Shown here: piece by piece, positions 9,873-21,305 of the stretch
Position numbering within the stretch: position 1 is the stretch's first letter
Layout of the letters: each line of letters opens with the position of its first letter
Assembly (NCBI GenBank): GCA_022113835.1
Contig: JAILWY010000014.1
Coordinates: forward strand, 2,728,001 to 2,792,000
Direction: 5' to 3'
DNA length: 64,000 nt
Source of the DNA: Atopsyche davidsoni
Lineage: Eukaryota > Arthropoda > Insecta > Trichoptera > Hydrobiosidae
Notes under the pieces: model-generated
What the model saw: only the letters and a program-made list of their open reading frames with translations
The model's database searches: none
What the model was told of the DNA's origin: nothing
Made by a program: the position numbers and the translations under genes

Positions 9873-10307
9873 TGTACGCGACGTACATTTGAACTGTACC
9901 ACAAGGCACTGGCAAAGCAAAAGATTTTAACTTGGAGATTTCGGGAGCAGAGAGGTAGTTAATGAAACGCACAATTTTTCACACTGACTCTTTATTCGTA
10001 AACAAGCATCTTTATATACAAGTAATTCTCTCAAAGGGCGCCGCGCGAGATCTCGTCAGGTCCGGGCGAAAGCCGGCCGAGACACACCGGCGGCCATCAA
10101 GTGCGGTGCGTCTGGTCCGTCCATAGGAAGGCGTGGGCTCGTGGGCTGAGAGTGGCGGCCGCTCTGGTCACGTCGCTGGTTCTCAACCCGTATTTGCGTG
10201 CGTGACTCATCGGACGGGAAGCCGACGCGTCGTGAATCATGCCTCCGTACGGACGGCAAACTGCACGCAAATATATGACTTTTAACTGGCGGCCGACGTC
10301 CCGTACA
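9873..10307 (-). repeat. 5' LTR of the Bel/Pao element
   Basis: 435 bp, upstream LTR relative to the minus-strand reading direction. Its sequence appears identical to 4789-5223. It begins TG and ends CA on both strands. Position 10307 is followed directly by the target-site copy CTCAA. Confidence 0.92.
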
Positions 10308-10448
10308 CTCAAAGTGAAGACAAAATACAAAGCTACTTTTATCATTATAATAATGGATCTTCACGAATCAAATGCTTTGTCCCTCAACAAGATTGATGCT
10401 ATATATAGAGCATGTTATATATATATATATGTCTATTTTTTGATTAAC

Positions 10449-10795
10449 GTCAGTCAGATGCGTATTTATTACCCATTACGGGTTTATTATATTATTACTA
10501 ATATGATTAGGCACATTAGTGCATACATAGAAGATGATTTAAAGAAACTCTCAGAAAAATATCATCGTGATTTGTGTGGAATTTGAACCCACATACATGT
10601 ACTAACCCTTGTACTAACGAATCACTTCCGTTTATCACATTGGTTCATATGTAGAGTATGATTGTTAAAAATTCTCGATAAACGATGAAATTTTTCAGTT
10701 TTCAAATCACGATGATATTTTTTTGAAAGTTTCTTTAAATCATCTTCTATGTATGAACCAATGTGCCTAATCATATTCGTAATAACATGTTATAT
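10449..10795. mobile_element. Palindromic SINE-like element, copy 1
   Basis: Two inverted arms (about 10489-10640 and 10650-10790) share ATGATTAGGCACATT, GAAGATGATTTAAAG and AATATCATCGTGATTTG in opposite orientation. A GGAATTTGAACCC segment resembles an inverted pol III B box. The outer segment TCAGATGCGTATTTATTACC also flanks the related palindrome at 40.5-41.1 kb. A palindromic, non-coding, possibly tRNA-derived mobile unit; the class is inferred. Confidence 0.65.
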
Positions 10796-11258
10796 ATACT
10801 GAAACTGCGGGGTTATTTTTCAGGTTGTCTACGTACACACTTGTGAGGAAAACTTGTAAAAAATTATTCTCGCGGATATACGCGATTCGTCGACCCTCGC
10901 CGGTGAATGCTCGGCTTTATTTTTCAGACCTGGGTGGCATTGTCCGCCCCGATGACGTCACGGCGCGAACAGCTTAACACGGTTAGCGACAAGGGATGGA
11001 CGGGCGGGCGGAAATGACGTCGGGCCGTCCGGGAAAAATGTGATTGATTAAAAATCTCGCCCCGAGCGCCGGCCAGTTAGGAAGTTGGGAATTGGCCGCG
11101 CGTCATTATGAAGTTTGATTACCCGAATACTCCAATTCTTCCGCTTCTTCGCGTCGCTTCCTGCCTTTTATCGGAAGTGGCGGAAACGAAGCCCAGACGC
11201 CACCTGCGAACTCCTGATAGGCATTTTAAAGGAAACAACTTAAAAAAACTTCAAATTT
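10796..11258. other. GC-balanced non-repetitive island
   Basis: About 10860-11110 is clearly richer in G+C than its surroundings, with no repeat relative in this window, and includes TGACGTCA at 10953-10960. No convincing frame is present. Candidate regulatory DNA by composition only. Confidence 0.35.
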
Positions 11259-11555
11259 CATCAAATGCCTCTTCTCATAGGAGACGACCTTTTCACTGTT
11301 CATGGTGGGTCTCCGGGTCCTTCTACACCGCAGTTTCATATTGAAAGAAAAAGTCTACTAGCATAGCTTTGGCGTTTAGATCTGATACTCCTTCGAGGTA
11401 CTTCTAAAGCACATCCCTCCACAATCATTCTAAGTCGATCCTTTACACACGCTCAGAGTACAATGGCAGCTATGCACAAGCAACAGATTGAGTACAGCGG
11501 AAAGTCCTTTTACTTAATATTTTAAAACACAGTATACCAAAATATATATTTTTTA
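11259..11555 (+). mobile_element. Rep-A, copy B
   Basis: Shares with the other copies GGTCCTTCTACACCGCAGTTT, a TTGGCGTTTAGATCTGATAC block, AAGCACATCCCTCCACAATC and ATGGCAGCTATGCACAAGCA. It also shares the GTCCTTTTA...CAAAATATAT tail seen in copy A, so the tail belongs to the element or to a subfamily. Internal gaps relative to the 43-kb copy are visible. Confidence 0.75.
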
Positions 11556-11943
11556 AGTTGCTGTTTCAGCGTCGATCTTATAAAGTAAATTTAGATTCGT
11601 TGAGAAATGTGTAATAAATCTGTAGTTCAGCGTCATCACTATCTGCATAGACTGTTTTTCCAAAAAAAATATCACCTCTATAAATATTATTTTCTTATTA
11701 TGACGAATTGATTATTTTCAAAATATGTACATAGATTTTCAGAGAGGCTTTTCGTTTTATAGGGATTTTTAAAAAAGTGCACTGTAATAAACATTTTGAA
11801 GACTTGAAGCAAATTGATCCCTACCAACACTTAAATCAGAGTAAAAAGACTCCAGCACGTGGTCATTTCAATTTTCTCTGCAAGAGCAGCTGAAGGGTTG
11901 AAACTGGATGGCGTTCACACGCGTACAAGTGTTCTGGAATATA

Positions 11944-11989
<46 letters not shown>

Positions 11990-12380
11990 CCACGGCTGCA
12001 CGTTGGCGTAATGCACTTCCGGAGACTTTTACAAAAACAACATCAATCTTGCGCCCCGAGCTGCGGCCGCCCGAGCCATCCCCCGCGAGAAAACCACCCC
12101 TCTGAAAAACCCCTACACACGCACTTATGTTGCAGTTACAGTATTCAGGGAGTTATATCTGTGTGGAGATAACGGCGTGGGGGTAGATTAGAGCTGAGAT
12201 TTATTTTTTGTGAGTTATCGGAAATCATGGAATAAAATGTTGCAGATTTAGAATGCGTTTGCGCATAGTGTGCAGGCGATCTGTTTTTTATTGCTGTACG
12301 GAAGTTGCAGTACTTTCAGGAGAAGAAAAAAAGAAGTATATGAGCGCAAAAGAAATAACAGTTATTCAGTAAAAATTATT
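11556..12380. other. Non-coding stretch with a TA microsatellite
   Basis: No gene is seen. Positions 11947-11986 are an uninterrupted (TA)n tract of about 40 bp. The flanking right side (11987-12170) is GC-richer but has no recognisable product. Confidence 0.45.
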
Positions 12381-12460
12381 TCTGTTTTCTATTGCTTCTG
12401 TAGCTTGCTGCAGAATGAGTATCAGATCTAAACTACGGAGCTTTATAAGGAAAGGATAAT

Positions 12461-12860
12461 ACAGTGTGTCTAAAGAGAGTATCGGGTATTTGTTAGTTCA
12501 GTAAAACAAAAACTATAAGTAATCAAGTTTTTTTTTATTGTTGACACGCTGACACATAGCTCTCGATATTGCTGCCATTTCTGACCTGATGTTTTGTTTC
12601 AATTCCGTTAGGTTCATCGGATTATTCACATAAACCCTACGTTTAAGGTATCCCCATACGAAATAGTCAAGAGGGCTAAGGTCGGGGCTTCTGGGAGGCC
12701 AGTTGATGTTACTTCTACGTGAAATGACCTTATTAGGGAATAATTCGTTAACAGCTTCAATTGATTGATCAGATGTATGGTCTTGTTGGAACCACGTTTT
12801 TGCAGCATATCGCAATAACGGTCACTAAAACAAATACCCGACACTCTTTTTGGACACCAT
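12461..12860 (-). mobile_element. Short mariner-like derivative, copy 1
   Basis: Terminal inverted repeats of the form GTGTCCAAAAAGAGTATCGGG bound a unit of about 400 bp at TA-containing borders. The interior holds only the C-terminal transposase part. The TIRs, internal junction and content match the copies at 19.84-20.37 kb and 42.14-42.69 kb, so this is an amplified deletion derivative rather than a random fragment. Confidence 0.85.
12513..12815 (-). pseudogene. Mariner-like transposase, C-terminal remnant
   Basis: About 100 codons remain. They include WFQQDHT (second catalytic Asp) and PPRSPDLSPLDYFVWGYLK (third catalytic Asp), with 37 residues between the two aspartates, followed by a VYVNNP...LTELKQNIR helix. 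The N-terminal DNA-binding region and the first catalytic Asp are missing, so the product cannot be an active transposase. The reading frame itself is still open here. Confidence 0.8.
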
Positions 12861-12989
12861 AAATACGAAGACTTTTCCTTCCAATATAATACTGCGGTAT
12901 AAAAGGATCCGGGAACCCACTACACTATTTTCCCTTTAGAAAACCATGAACACTGGTTCAGCATGAGTATTTCACTTGATGAAGACAAA

Positions 12990-15094
12990 GTAAAATTCTT
13001 TTAGTTAATTCTTCAGGCCTTCAATCAAATCGTTTACCAAAGCTCAGTCCACGAGACTGGCAAATATTTAAAGTAAAAATATATGATGCAATTTTTTTTA
13101 AATTTTGTGGTGTAAGCCAGGCAGGCGTGAAAGGTGGCGCTAATGTGATATAGGGTAGGTATACGTTACCCCCGGCTTCCTGTTTGCGCTAGTAAAGATG
13201 TAAAGAATTGCTCAACTTCCGCGAAAGAACTAACACTATCAAACTAGGCTCGTTTATACTTGACAGTATAACAAATGTTTTTTTTAAGAATATTTTCTCA
13301 TTATAAAAACGATACACAGCTGGGATTTGTATACACGCCTGAGGGTAACCGTTTCGACCACCTTGAATTCATAAGTAAATAAAAAAATGTTTAGCAAAGA
13401 TGCAAATAAACGGAAGATATAGTTTTTTTTATTATTACGGGGGTGCAGCCGAATTAGTAATGAATTAGGAGAGTAATTATCTTAGAAGGAACACTTGAAG
13501 AAGAAGAAATCTATTAAAGGATAAGACGACACAAATAATCCTTCTCTGGGTATTGTTTGCGTGTAAACTTGAAATGATATTTAATAGTTTCAACTATTTA
13601 AAAGTTCTCCTGAAAAATGTTGCTAACAGTATAGTCTGTCGGATGTTATTGCACCCTTAAAGAGGTTTCTCGCCTCATAAAACTAATGAAATATCGTAGC
13701 ACCGTTACTTGCCATAATGCCGGGAATAAAAATGTATAGCACCCTCTCCATCGTACACCAACCCCCCTATTGTTCATTAACCCATTACAGAACATTAATA
13801 AATAGATAATGTAATGTTTATACAATCGAATCTTCCGAACTACTCTCTGTACTACTTCTGAACTATTTGGTAATAAATGGTAGTACATTTTTGCTAATTT
13901 TGAAACCTTTTTAACAACGTCAAGAGTTCTCAGTTGTGACGTGATCAACCCATGATGTTTTAAGTATTCTCATATAATATTTATATATAAGTCATATCAT
14001 TAAAAATATATATTATCTATTAACAGTGAAGTACTCATTCGAAAATCCTATTGTAATAAAAAAACTATTGTTCATTTGATATTTCGAGAATGTTTCATGC
14101 AATCTTGTGGTGTTCGTTGGTTTTTAATAAATATACAAGTTTTTTTAAATATATTTCATATTTTGACGCTTGAAGACACTTGGGAAATCACTTTTGACAT
14201 ACCTTTGTTTGGGAAAAATTAATAGTAAGCGCGTTTTATGGTTACGTGTAACAATACAATTACTTATAAAAAGCTTTTTGTGTAATATATAATGTACATT
14301 TTATTGAAAAAACATTTTTTGTAAATAGTGTATCTTATTATAACGCTACGCATACGCTTATCAAAAGTTTTTTACGTCCTATCAGTTCTACTAATGTTAA
14401 ATTTTTACGTCATATTGTGCGCAAATGGATAACTTTAAAATTATTTATTACTTATTCAGATAATCAAAGTAATAAAAAAAATAGGAAATTACGAAATGCA
14501 GTATTAAATTAATATATATACTGAAATTTCAGTTTTGCGGACTACTTTAGTTGCAGGACTCCTGTAGTGCTGTGTCGTTGAGATTACCATAAATTGGGTG
14601 TCTCACGTTTATAAAATACCGTTTATTATTATTAAAAAATATATATTTAAATAGTACTTACTTTTGGGTGAAGTGAAATAAATATTTGACAGAGTACAAC
14701 ACCAAGAAACGTATATTACCAGAAGACACGAGAATTTCATAAAAAAAAATTCGGAGAATACCTTGCAATATCGTAGAGGTAAAAAATTCCGATGTCAAAT
14801 TTAATTAATTTTCGCGTTGGTTGGAGAAGCAGGCAATCCACCACACGGCACCGATTCCCTGAAGAAAACCTTGTTTTAATCTGAAATTTATTGAAGCCAT
14901 CGACGCCGGGGTGGAAAAAACTGGTCCCGTCCTCCTTCACGAGCGCCTGCAAACTCCGGGGGATGATTTAAAAACATATTTAATTTAATTTTAAACAACC
15001 AAACCTTTTCAGCATTTCCGCATTTGAGTGTGTTAGATGTGAAAGATCCATCTTCAAAATCAAAATCACGCGTTTGATATAATTTAAAACTAGG
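12990..15094. other. AT-rich non-coding stretch
   Basis: Long A/T-rich DNA with no credible gene. Around 13885-13955 a short string (CGTCAAGAGTTCTCAGTTGTGACGTGATCAACCCATG) resembles part of the RTE-like LINE fragment at 3.7-4.1 kb and may be a trace of the same family. The rest shows nothing recognisable. Confidence 0.45.
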
Positions 15095-15350
15095 GATCAG
15101 ATGTTCTGCGCGGGGCCAGCCAGTCGCGATATTATATATGACAGGGCGGCCACTGGAACCGCGTATTTATGGAGCAATATCTGAGATTTTTGTGGAACTT
15201 TTTATTAGTTTCCCACCCCCCCATTCCTCGCGAGGGTGCTTTATCGCTCGGAGCTGAATAGGCACGGAGTACAAGATAAGTTCCTCGTGAACAGCCACCC
15301 CCTTCCCTTACCGCCGAAACATTCACCCTCTAATGCTCAATCTACCCGAC
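15095..15350. other. GC-balanced island, candidate regulatory DNA
   Basis: Non-repetitive stretch of mixed composition in AT-rich surroundings, with AT-rich core strings such as GTATTTATGG and TTTTTATTAG that resemble Hox-type sites. No frame of coding quality is present. Function is inferred from composition only. Confidence 0.3.
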
Positions 15351-16104
15351 TGCATTGTTATCTTAACCCGGGTATTTAATGCAATACAATACAAGGGATT
15401 TTTACTTTACCCTTTCATGGGCGTGCTCCTTGGTATTATTATTTGTTTCGCTGTGTAAAAACACTTGCGAACAAACAGCCTTAAGTACGACGTATTACAA
15501 AACTACAAAGAGGGGATACTTTTAGTATCATTTTATCGCTGTGCTACAAAACGACAGTTATCAAAAATCCCTTATTTATTTTCAGTTGTTGATATTAATA
15601 AACGATATGTACAATGATTTAAAATTAATTTAAAAAAATATATATATTCCAGGTGTTGTTTGTGCTCACATTAAAAGTACATAATATCGATGTGAATCGA
15701 TAAGTAAATCTATTAACTAAATTTTGTATACGTAACAAACCTATTAATTGAATTCGATAATAATAATTAATAAAATATTACAAGTGTTGCATCCATGGGC
15801 ATCCAATACTGATACCATTTTCATGATATTCTTAGAACTGGTAATAGGGCCATATTCAGGATATATTCCGTTCCTGGGACCGGAAAGCTGGAAATTTCAT
15901 GAACAAACGCGGCATAACAGCTGAAAAATCCTACTCACATATGTGCTCACGAGAAAAGGAATTTTTCTGAAAATTATCAATGTGCCAGGAACAGTACTGC
16001 CGGAAAAAATAAATCCGAATTTTTCACCCTTTTCGATATTAAATAGAGCACGGGTGTTCTGTCAAATCGCCGATATTTTTAGCAAGTAAAAATTCCCAAA
16101 ATCA
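15351..16104. other. AT-rich non-coding stretch
   Basis: No gene, repeat or RNA is seen. Confidence 0.4.
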
Positions 16105-16395
16105 AATGCGGCATTAATCAAGTTGGAACGGGAAAAAAAGAAGACGAATCAAACCGAACCCTGGGTCGGTCCATCAGCGTTAATCGGCCTTTTCCGAGTC
16201 ACCGTTTATCCCCCCGCAGGCTTGGGGTGCGGTTCGACCGCCCCGGAACAAGATTCGTTTGCGGCCGTCCGGGTAATCCGTTTACCTCCAGCCTGCACCC
16301 TCCAAAATATACACCGACAAACCGGCCACATTTTAACTACCCCTGTTGATTTGGTGGCTAACGCGGCGTCTTGGCGACCATTGCCTAAGTTTTTT
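16105..16395. other. GC-balanced island, candidate regulatory DNA
   Basis: A sharply bounded block of about 280 bp with near-even base composition, containing two TTAATC or ATTAATC homeodomain-like cores. A 95-codon open frame crosses it but has no domain and no splice context, so it is not called a gene. Confidence 0.3.
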
Positions 16396-19020
16396 ATCCA
16401 AATAAAATAATAATAAAAAAAAATGTAGTATAATTTTTTTATGTACCATACACATTCAATACGTATAATCAGTAGACCTTAGTCACACACATTTTTCCAA
16501 TATTAAAGTCTGGAATAACTTTCCAGACCGATAACAATTAGTAAAGTCTATTTAATGCATACAAAAGCATAGTCGCTTGGACTATGTGATATTGATTGAC
16601 TGTTATCATGTCGTCATGCATTGGACCCATGGTGAAATGTCAATACCTCGACTAAATATAAACAGGGCACCCAGTACACAGGGATCATTCTTATTTCGCC
16701 ATTATACCGAGTCGTTCGTTCTCGATCTATTGACCGAGACATTAATTATTATATTTAATATGTAAACATTCTAACAGTAAGAGTCACTTGAGAAAAGAGA
16801 CTGATTTCAATAACACGTCTAATTTATAAAACAATATTCTAAGTGAATAATAAAAATATTATACCCATTCTCAACTGTTTCTGCTTACTTCCCCGACACA
16901 TAACAATTTGATAAAGACCACTTAAGTCTTTCAAGAATTTTCAACGTAATCAAAATTATTTACAACAAGTAAAGAGGTTTTCACTATGTATAAAACATTG
17001 TTTTAAATCGCATATTATTTGCCTGAGTGTGTGTTTAACTAACCTAACCTAACCCTTTCAATTAAGTCGGATTCATGAATTTCTTTTACAGATTTCTGTC
17101 TGTAGTAAAAAAATCATTTGGTGATTTTTTTTCTATGTTTTTAGTTTTACTTTTGCCAAATTCTCTCATTGCTATTTTTAATAAACACTTCGACTACGAC
17201 TCAGACTTCGTTTGAAAATGCCAACTAGATGAATATGCGAAACTTGTAATAATAAAAAATAATAAACGTGGAAAAAATCACAAAAATATTCATGAATATC
17301 AAAACGAAACTAAAAAAGTATGTTTTTTCAATAATATTGCATATAAAGTATGTTAATTACGATAATAGGTAAAACAACCCCCAAAAATAGAAAAGGAAAA
17401 AAAAAAAAAAACAATTACAACAGGTAAATGCCGGAAACGTAGCAAATGAGAAATGGGTGCAATTTGTTATTGCTGCAAACTACGTTTCTTACAGAAAATC
17501 ATGGTAAATACTAGTAAGTACAATATGTTTTTTTCAGTAATTTAATTACACATGAAACAATGAAAATAAATCGCGTTCCCATCTTTAAATACAGGTGGAA
17601 TATAAACCACATGTCCTCTAGCCTAGCCATATATATATATATATATATATAGTACATGTACTGGTGTAACTGTTAATTTATTATAAATATTTAATAATTT
17701 TATATATTTTCATGCTTGATAAGTTTCTATAAAATAATAGGAAACCAATAAAAACAAACTAAGCACAACAATCTAAAATATCTTTAAGATGAATGAAATT
17801 TGTGTTCTTATTTAAAGAACTGTTCTAACCTTTGCTGACTCAATAATAAACTTTTTAGGAAAACCAATTATAGTTTAAGCGATAAAGAAACTTTTTATCG
17901 AAAATGCTGTTTGCTCTCTTACTTTTATACATAATGTTTGTTGTTTAAGTTATTTGATTATTTTACTTTAGAAAGTTTATTTAAAGTACATACGCTTTTT
18001 GCTATACAAGGTATATTTGAAAACAAGTATTAGCATTAAAAATGATGTAGATTTTCTACAAATACTATTTGCAATAAATGCTAGAGATGCATCGCCGTTG
18101 CCTCCGAAAACTTCAAACCGCATACTGTTATTTTTATATGAGGGAATAAAGTCGTTTATAGATTTTAAGCTCGGCTTATCTGTCTCTTGAAAAGGATATT
18201 TTGACCTAACATAAACAAGCATGAGCATTATTACAATAGCTTAAAATTTGCATAACAATATGGGGATCTAGAGTCCAACAAGAGTCACTACATGCTACAG
18301 TATTATTGTTGTATTGCTCAATAAGTTTTGTGGGTTATTTACATAAGCAGGTGTATGTTTTATATATAATACATGCATGCATATTGTGATAACCAAATCA
18401 GCTTTTCTTCGAGCTCAATGACTCTAGATTTCACCTGCAAAGACATGAATCGAACTGAGGAGCTTTTGATCGTGAATCTTCAGATCCGATAAGCAGGTCG
18501 TTATAACGTATCCTTACAGTGTAAACCTTTTGGTAGATCCTGATGCAAAGCAAGCTGGCTATAAGGGTGGCGTTTGTTTAGTGCACCGCAGCCGATTGCA
18601 CGGACAATGGGATCGATTCCTGCTCGCGGTATTTACAGACCCCGCTCACGCCCGGAATATCGAATTAAATCCGCAGCAGTTGGTCCTTCAGTGGTCTGCT
18701 TACCCTGGCTTAGTCAGCTGTAGAACCAAGCTGCTGAAACTGACAAAAAATGACTGAAAACTATTAATGTGATTTTGTTTCTCTGTATAGAATTCTCAAG
18801 TGCTCAGATTTTTTCACCTCTTGGTTCAGTGAATACCACGCTTGTTTGCTTGTAGCATAGACGTCCACTGCTTGTGTAGTATTATGTTTATGTAGGAAGT
18901 CGCAAGGTAAGAGCTAATCAATCAGTTATAAACAGTTATGTCTATGGTTTATTCAATCAGCTTCATCAGATAAACTTTCAGTAATAACCACTCAGCTCTA
19001 TCCATTCTGTTTCTTATGCA
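16396..19020. other. AT-rich non-coding stretch
   Basis: No gene is seen. A short run of insect telomere-type repeats (AACCTAACCTAACCC) lies at about 17040, and a (TA)n tract at about 17627-17651. Around 18430-18500 a segment with AATCGAACTGAGG resembles an inverted tRNA-derived SINE head, but this is weak. Confidence 0.4.
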
Positions 19021-19029
19021 TGGTTGCAC

Positions 19030-19305
19030 TTATATACCCTGAACGTGTGTGCAGGATCGGTAATGGATTCTAGAGGGATGTGCTCTGGAAGTACCCTGTT
19101 ATTGTTTCTGTAGCTTGCTGCAGAAGGAGTATCAGATCTAAACGCCAGATCTTTGTAAAGAAAGGATTATATAATAATGCTATTGGGCAGCAGCAATACG
19201 CATACTTTTGCTTCCAATATAAAACTGTGGTGTAGAAACACTGGCTCAGCATGAGTATTTGCTCAGTGAAATGATCGCCAACCTCCTCTGAGGAAAGCCA
19301 CTTGA
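19030..19305 (-). mobile_element. Rep-A, copy D
   Basis: Uninterrupted reverse-orientation copy: GATCGGTAATGGATTC, GGGATGTGCTCTGG, TTGTTTCTGTAGCTTGCTGC, GAGTATCAGATCTAAACGCC, GGCAGCAGCAATACGCATAC, GATCGCCAACCTCCTCTGAGG. It serves as the reference for recognising the mariner insertion in copy C. Confidence 0.75.
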
Positions 19306-19835
19306 TCAAGATTCGATCTTGAAACTTTATAGCTGATAAACTGCGTTTCAATAAGTGTGATGTAATCATCAATCTAAGTCATTACATGTATAAATCAATT
19401 ATATCCCAATCGTTACATATCAGTACATGAACAATTGCGACAACACGTGTAAGTAAGGTGATACTAAAAATACACTAATTTATCTAATTTTACACAAATC
19501 AATCCGCCCTACACCCCCTGTGCAGCTATAGAGCCTGTGATTGTACAGGGGGATGCACACAGCCTACCCTTCGTAAATAACCCCGTGTGGCGTAATTCCA
19601 GTGCCACCGTTACACCGTCCAGCCATGGCGACATCACGGCGCGGATTATCTCTATTGTGCCAACCCCGAATGGATAAACCCCTATCTGCATAACAATCGA
19701 CCTGTTTTTCAATTTTCAATTTTAAAACTTAATAATCCACATTAGCTTTGGTAAAATTTAATTTTGGCTGCATTTTGAAAGCTCCTACGTAGCATATCAA
19801 ATTTCAAAACTGCGCACAATAATATTCTTGTTTAT
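19306..19835. other. Non-coding spacer
   Basis: Mixed-composition DNA; a GC-richer block at about 19500-19690 has no recognisable product. No gene is seen. Confidence 0.4.
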
Positions 19836-20373
19836 AGTGTGTCCAAAAAGAGTATCGGGTTATTGCAATCGTGACCGTTATTGTGATATGCTGCGAAAAT
19901 TTTTAGGCCCAGAGTTGCAATTTCAACTCAAAAACGTGGTTCCCACAAGACAGGGTCACTTTCCATACATCCAATCAATCAATTGAAGCTGTTAACGAAT
20001 TATTCCCTAATAAGGTCATTTCACGTAGAGGTAACATCAACTGGCCTCCCAGAAGCCCCGACACTAGCCCTCTTGACTATTTCGTATGGGGATACCTTAA
20101 AAGTAGGGTTTATGAGAATAATCCGATAAACCTAACGGAATTGAATCAAAACATCAGGTCAGAAATGGTAGCAATATCTCGAGGGCTATGTGTCAGCGTG
20201 TTATCAGCAATCTTCGTTGCAGATTAGAAGAGTGCCAGCAGCGCGTAACGGTCACCATTTGGATAACATCATCTTTTTGTATTCTTATAATCAACAATAA
20301 AAAAAATACTTGATTACTAGTAGTTTTGGTTTACTGAACTAACAAATACCCGATACTCTGTCTGGACACCCTA
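19836..20373 (+). mobile_element. Short mariner-like derivative, copy 2
   Basis: About 540 bp, bounded by GTGTCCAAAAAGAGTATCGGG on the left and its inverted counterpart ending TCTGGACACC on the right, next to TA-rich flanks. It contains the same C-terminal transposase remnant as the other two copies (D-x-GHFPYIQSINQLKLL-like region, then WPPRSPDTSPLDYFVWG), here with at least one frameshift. Defective. Confidence 0.85.
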
Positions 20374-21305
20374 TATATATCATTCTGTTTTCTTAGGGCA
20401 TTTTTTTCATACAACTGGCCTCGAGCAGCGCTGTGGTTCTGGGATTTATAAATAAATTAATACTATTCACAATCATACACAATTCATTCATTCGTGAGGG
20501 GAGGTTTCCCAGGGAACGCACTTTTCGCTGTTTCCAAGTCTGTCTCCCCTCACTTTTATTCGTATCTGACATTCGTCCCTGACTATCTATGGAGACAGCG
20601 TTTCCGTTGAATGATGCGCTGAAAACATGAAAGCTGAAAAACATGAAAATGGTGTCTTGTGCTCTTCAGCGCCGTTCTTATCATATCCGTTCTGGGGTAT
20701 AGCTGGCGTTGCCTCGACTCATTTGAAAGGGCATAATTGGCATGATTTCTAGACTCCTTACTTAATTTATCAAGATAAAGATATCTTATTTGCACGGTTC
20801 GTTTCTTCTTCAAAAACATTGCACACAGGCAAAATCACGAAGGAAGCGTTTTGTTTCATTTACTCAAAACCTGCGCTCATGTTTCGCGACTCCCTTAACT
20901 CGTTAAAACTGTCAACTCAGTTTTTATAACCATGAATATCTTTAATTTATAATTAAACATCTGTTTTCAGACTACCGAATGCAGCTCTCAACTGTGTCGC
21001 ACAAGAGTGCAACTTTACAAGTGGCATTTCAAACCACGCTCTCGAGTTTAATGGTTTTACCGTGTAACCAACGTAGACGGAGAGTGCGCGGGAATTAAAT
21101 AGCGGCGCTGCACGGAAACGTAATGCCGAATAAATAAAAAAGCAAATACTGTGTCACGAGCTTAATGACTCGATACAAAACAGCGAACAAAGGATCCATT
21201 GAGACATCCGCCGTCCGCGGGAGTCGCTCCTCCCCGCGTTTGTCCACCCCCTCGGAAACAAGACGGATGACGGCGATTCATCGCGAACTTCATTACTGTT
21301 GCCCA
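20374..21305. other. Non-coding stretch
   Basis: No convincing gene. Short open frames at 20.4-20.8 kb have no recognisable domain and no splice context. Confidence 0.4.

Larger units (their letters stand above)
4789..10307 (-). mobile_element. Young, internally deleted Bel/Pao LTR retrotransposon
   Basis: The element is flanked by a 5-bp target duplication CTCAA (4784-4788 and 10308-10312). It is bounded by two 435-bp LTRs that look identical base for base, each starting TGTACG and ending CGTACA. On the minus strand the order is 5' LTR, tRNA-type primer-binding site, one long gag-protease frame with tandem arrays and an integrase remnant, purine tract, 3' LTR. No reverse transcriptase or RNase H region is present, so it must depend on a relative for mobility. 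Identical LTRs indicate a very recent insertion. Confidence 0.93.
4627..10350. mobile_element. Fold-back (palindromic) element split by the LTR retrotransposon
   Basis: The left part (4627-4788) and the right part (10308-10350) are two pieces of one imperfect palindrome. The left arm reads ATTATAATGATAGAAGTACC and onward; the right arm ends as its reverse complement, AAGCTACTTTTATCATTAT. Near the centre a TTTAGTTATGCATCTGATGATGAC segment pairs with its mirror. The Bel/Pao element sits between CTCAA target copies inside the right arm, so the fold-back element was there first. A half copy of the same family lies at 59.55-59.68 kb. No protein is encoded. Confidence 0.8.
12381..12985 (-). mobile_element. 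Rep-A, copy C, interrupted by a mariner derivative
   Basis: 12381-12460 carries the TTGCTTCTGTAGCTTGCTGC...GTATCAGATCTAAAC end of Rep-A in reverse orientation. 12862-12985 continues with CTTCCAATATAATACTGCGG...AACACTGGTTCAGCATGAG. Compared with the uninterrupted copy at 19.0-19.3 kb, the two halves join smoothly once the mariner unit is left out, so mariner inserted into a pre-existing Rep-A copy. Confidence 0.75.

Noticed and set aside
16123..16410. A 95-codon frame as a small gene
   Set aside because: It has no domain, no supporting splice or start context, and lies in a GC-balanced island where open frames are expected.
17035..17060. Telomere-type CCTAA repeats
   Set aside because: Only about three units; too short for a telomere or a meaningful interstitial tract.
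20393..20819. Two overlapping minus-strand frames of about 80 codons
   Set aside because: No recognisable domain, and they are not continuous with any element identified here.
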